From: JBGTKH01 sp041744735
Lineage (GTDB): Bacteria > Planctomycetota > Planctomycetia > Pirellulales > Pirellulaceae
Length of the DNA: 22,421 bases
Direction of reading: 5' to 3'
NCBI GenBank assembly: GCA_041744735.1
Contig: JBGTKH010000486.1
Location: forward strand, 1-22,421
In this document: piece by piece, positions 21,841 to 22,421 of the stretch
Position numbering within the stretch: the first letter of the stretch is position 1
How the letters are laid out: every line of letters begins with the position of its first letter
Made by a program: the position numbers and the translations under genes
Notes under the pieces: generated by a model
The model's input: only the letters and a program-made list of their open reading frames with translations
Database searches by the model: none
What the model was told of the DNA's origin: nothing

Positions 21841-22421
21841 ATGTCTGCGGATGCCGAAATTGTCGAGAGCTACCAATTCCGCCGTGAATGCGTATGGCGA
21901 TTGGTTCAGGGTCGGAAGCTCGTCTTCCTCGATATGAACATCTGGATCGACATGGCGGACGGCAAGAAGTCCGAAGCGCAAGCAATCAAGGAAATGCTGG
22001 CGGCGATGGTCACGGCAGGGCAAATCGTCTGTCCGTTATCGGCACCGCTCATCTGGGAGCTTTACAAGCAAGACTTTTCGAAGCACCGCACCGGCACGTT
22101 GATGGAAGACTTGAGCTTGAATGTCTCCTTCACGCCGACTCTCGAAATCTTCGACTGGGAAGTCGAGTGTTTCGCGACACGTCTCGCCGACCAAAACAGT
22201 GACGGATGTTCCCGCAAGATGTTGTTCGTTCCTATCTCCGGCTACCTGTCGTCACGTTTCGAACTACAATTTCCAACCGAAGGGACGGAAAGTGAACGCG
22301 GCGAAATCGGAAACGCGTTCAAGGACCGGCTCGAATCCCTCACGCTGACTGAACTTATCAACATGCGCAAAGACGACATGTCGCGCTTCCTCAAAGCGCG
22401 GCCTGCGACCCCGTATCAGCG
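21841..22421 (+). CDS. Hypothetical protein with N-terminal PIN-like motif (3' partial)
   Basis: The frame starts at ATG 21841 and stays open through the right edge, giving 193 complete residues. KLVFLDMNIWIDMADG (residues 26-41) has the strand followed by D-x-N-x-W that opens PIN-like nuclease domains, with Asp31 the first expected metal ligand. LSAPLIWELYKQ (66-77) has Glu73 where the second acidic residue usually falls, about 40 residues later. The rest is not obviously PIN and contains several aromatic and acidic segments (IFDWEVECFATRLAD). PIN domains are Mg2+-dependent RNases or DNases, often in toxin-antitoxin or defence loci. The remaining catalytic acids would lie later in the chain or beyond the window. 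It is divergent from the two tiny minus-strand genes. Confidence 0.7.
   Translation, partial: MSADAEIVESYQFRRECVWRLVQGRKLVFLDMNIWIDMADGKKSEAQAIKEMLAAMVTAGQIVCPLSAPLIWELYKQDFSKHRTGTLMEDLSLNVSFTPTLEIFDWEVECFATRLADQNSDGCSRKMLFVPISGYLSSRFELQFPTEGTESERGEIGNAFKDRLESLTLTELINMRKDDMSRFLKARPATPYQ

Noticed and set aside
21415..22023. 202-residue minus-strand open frame at the right end
   Set aside because: It overlaps the well-supported plus-strand PIN-like gene and the small minus-strand genes in another frame, and reads as low-complexity Arg/Ser-rich sequence.

Overview
The window looks like a chromosomal segment of a planctomycete, probably of the Pirellula group. Evidence is the mix of a DUF900-type alpha/beta hydrolase lipoprotein, a prepilin-like DUF1559 relic, Rhs/YD-repeat proteins with a leucine-rich-repeat membrane protein beside them, a very short arginine-rich protein, abundant palindromic intergenic repeats and GC-rich codon use. 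No rRNA, tRNA or CRISPR array was recognised. All family assignments come from reading the translated sequence, not from a database search.

Left part (1-4386) is a plus-strand Rhs polymorphic-toxin graveyard. It holds (i) the 3' end of an rhs gene with a variable tip and a small downstream gene, (ii) a second, displaced rhs 3' module sharing a roughly 285-bp core with the first but ending in a cysteine-rich tip, overlapped by a leucine-rich-repeat membrane protein, and (iii) an internal rhs fragment that in an intact gene would lie upstream of module (ii). The tips and small genes are visibly more AT-rich than the rhs core.

Next (4345-8478, minus strand) is a probable operon: an RluA-family pseudouridine synthase, mutS, and an unrecognised gene. 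mutS carries two in-frame copies of a palindromic repeat. Divergent from it is a Gfo/Idh/MocA oxidoreductase (8566-9606). The convergent gap 9607-9894 contains two repeat elements, one a short MITE-like element with terminal and nested inverted repeats. A DUF900-type lipoprotein hydrolase follows on the minus strand (9895-11787).

The plus-strand centre (12000-19254) carries a nagA-like deacetylase, a corA-like magnesium/cobalt channel, dnaK and clpB. DnaK and ClpB cooperate in protein disaggregation and are adjacent here. A textbook sigma-54 promoter sequence lies about 190 bp upstream of dnaK. Both corA and clpB have heptamer tandem repeats directly before the start codon in place of a clear Shine-Dalgarno.

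The right part (19271-22421) is accessory-looking: a 60-residue basic protein, a possible PIN-domain relic, a sterol desaturase/fatty acid hydroxylase family protein, a DUF1559-like pseudogene broken by a 7-bp tandem duplication, two tiny genes joined by an overlapping stop/start, and, divergent from them, the start of a protein with an N-terminal PIN-like motif that runs off the window.
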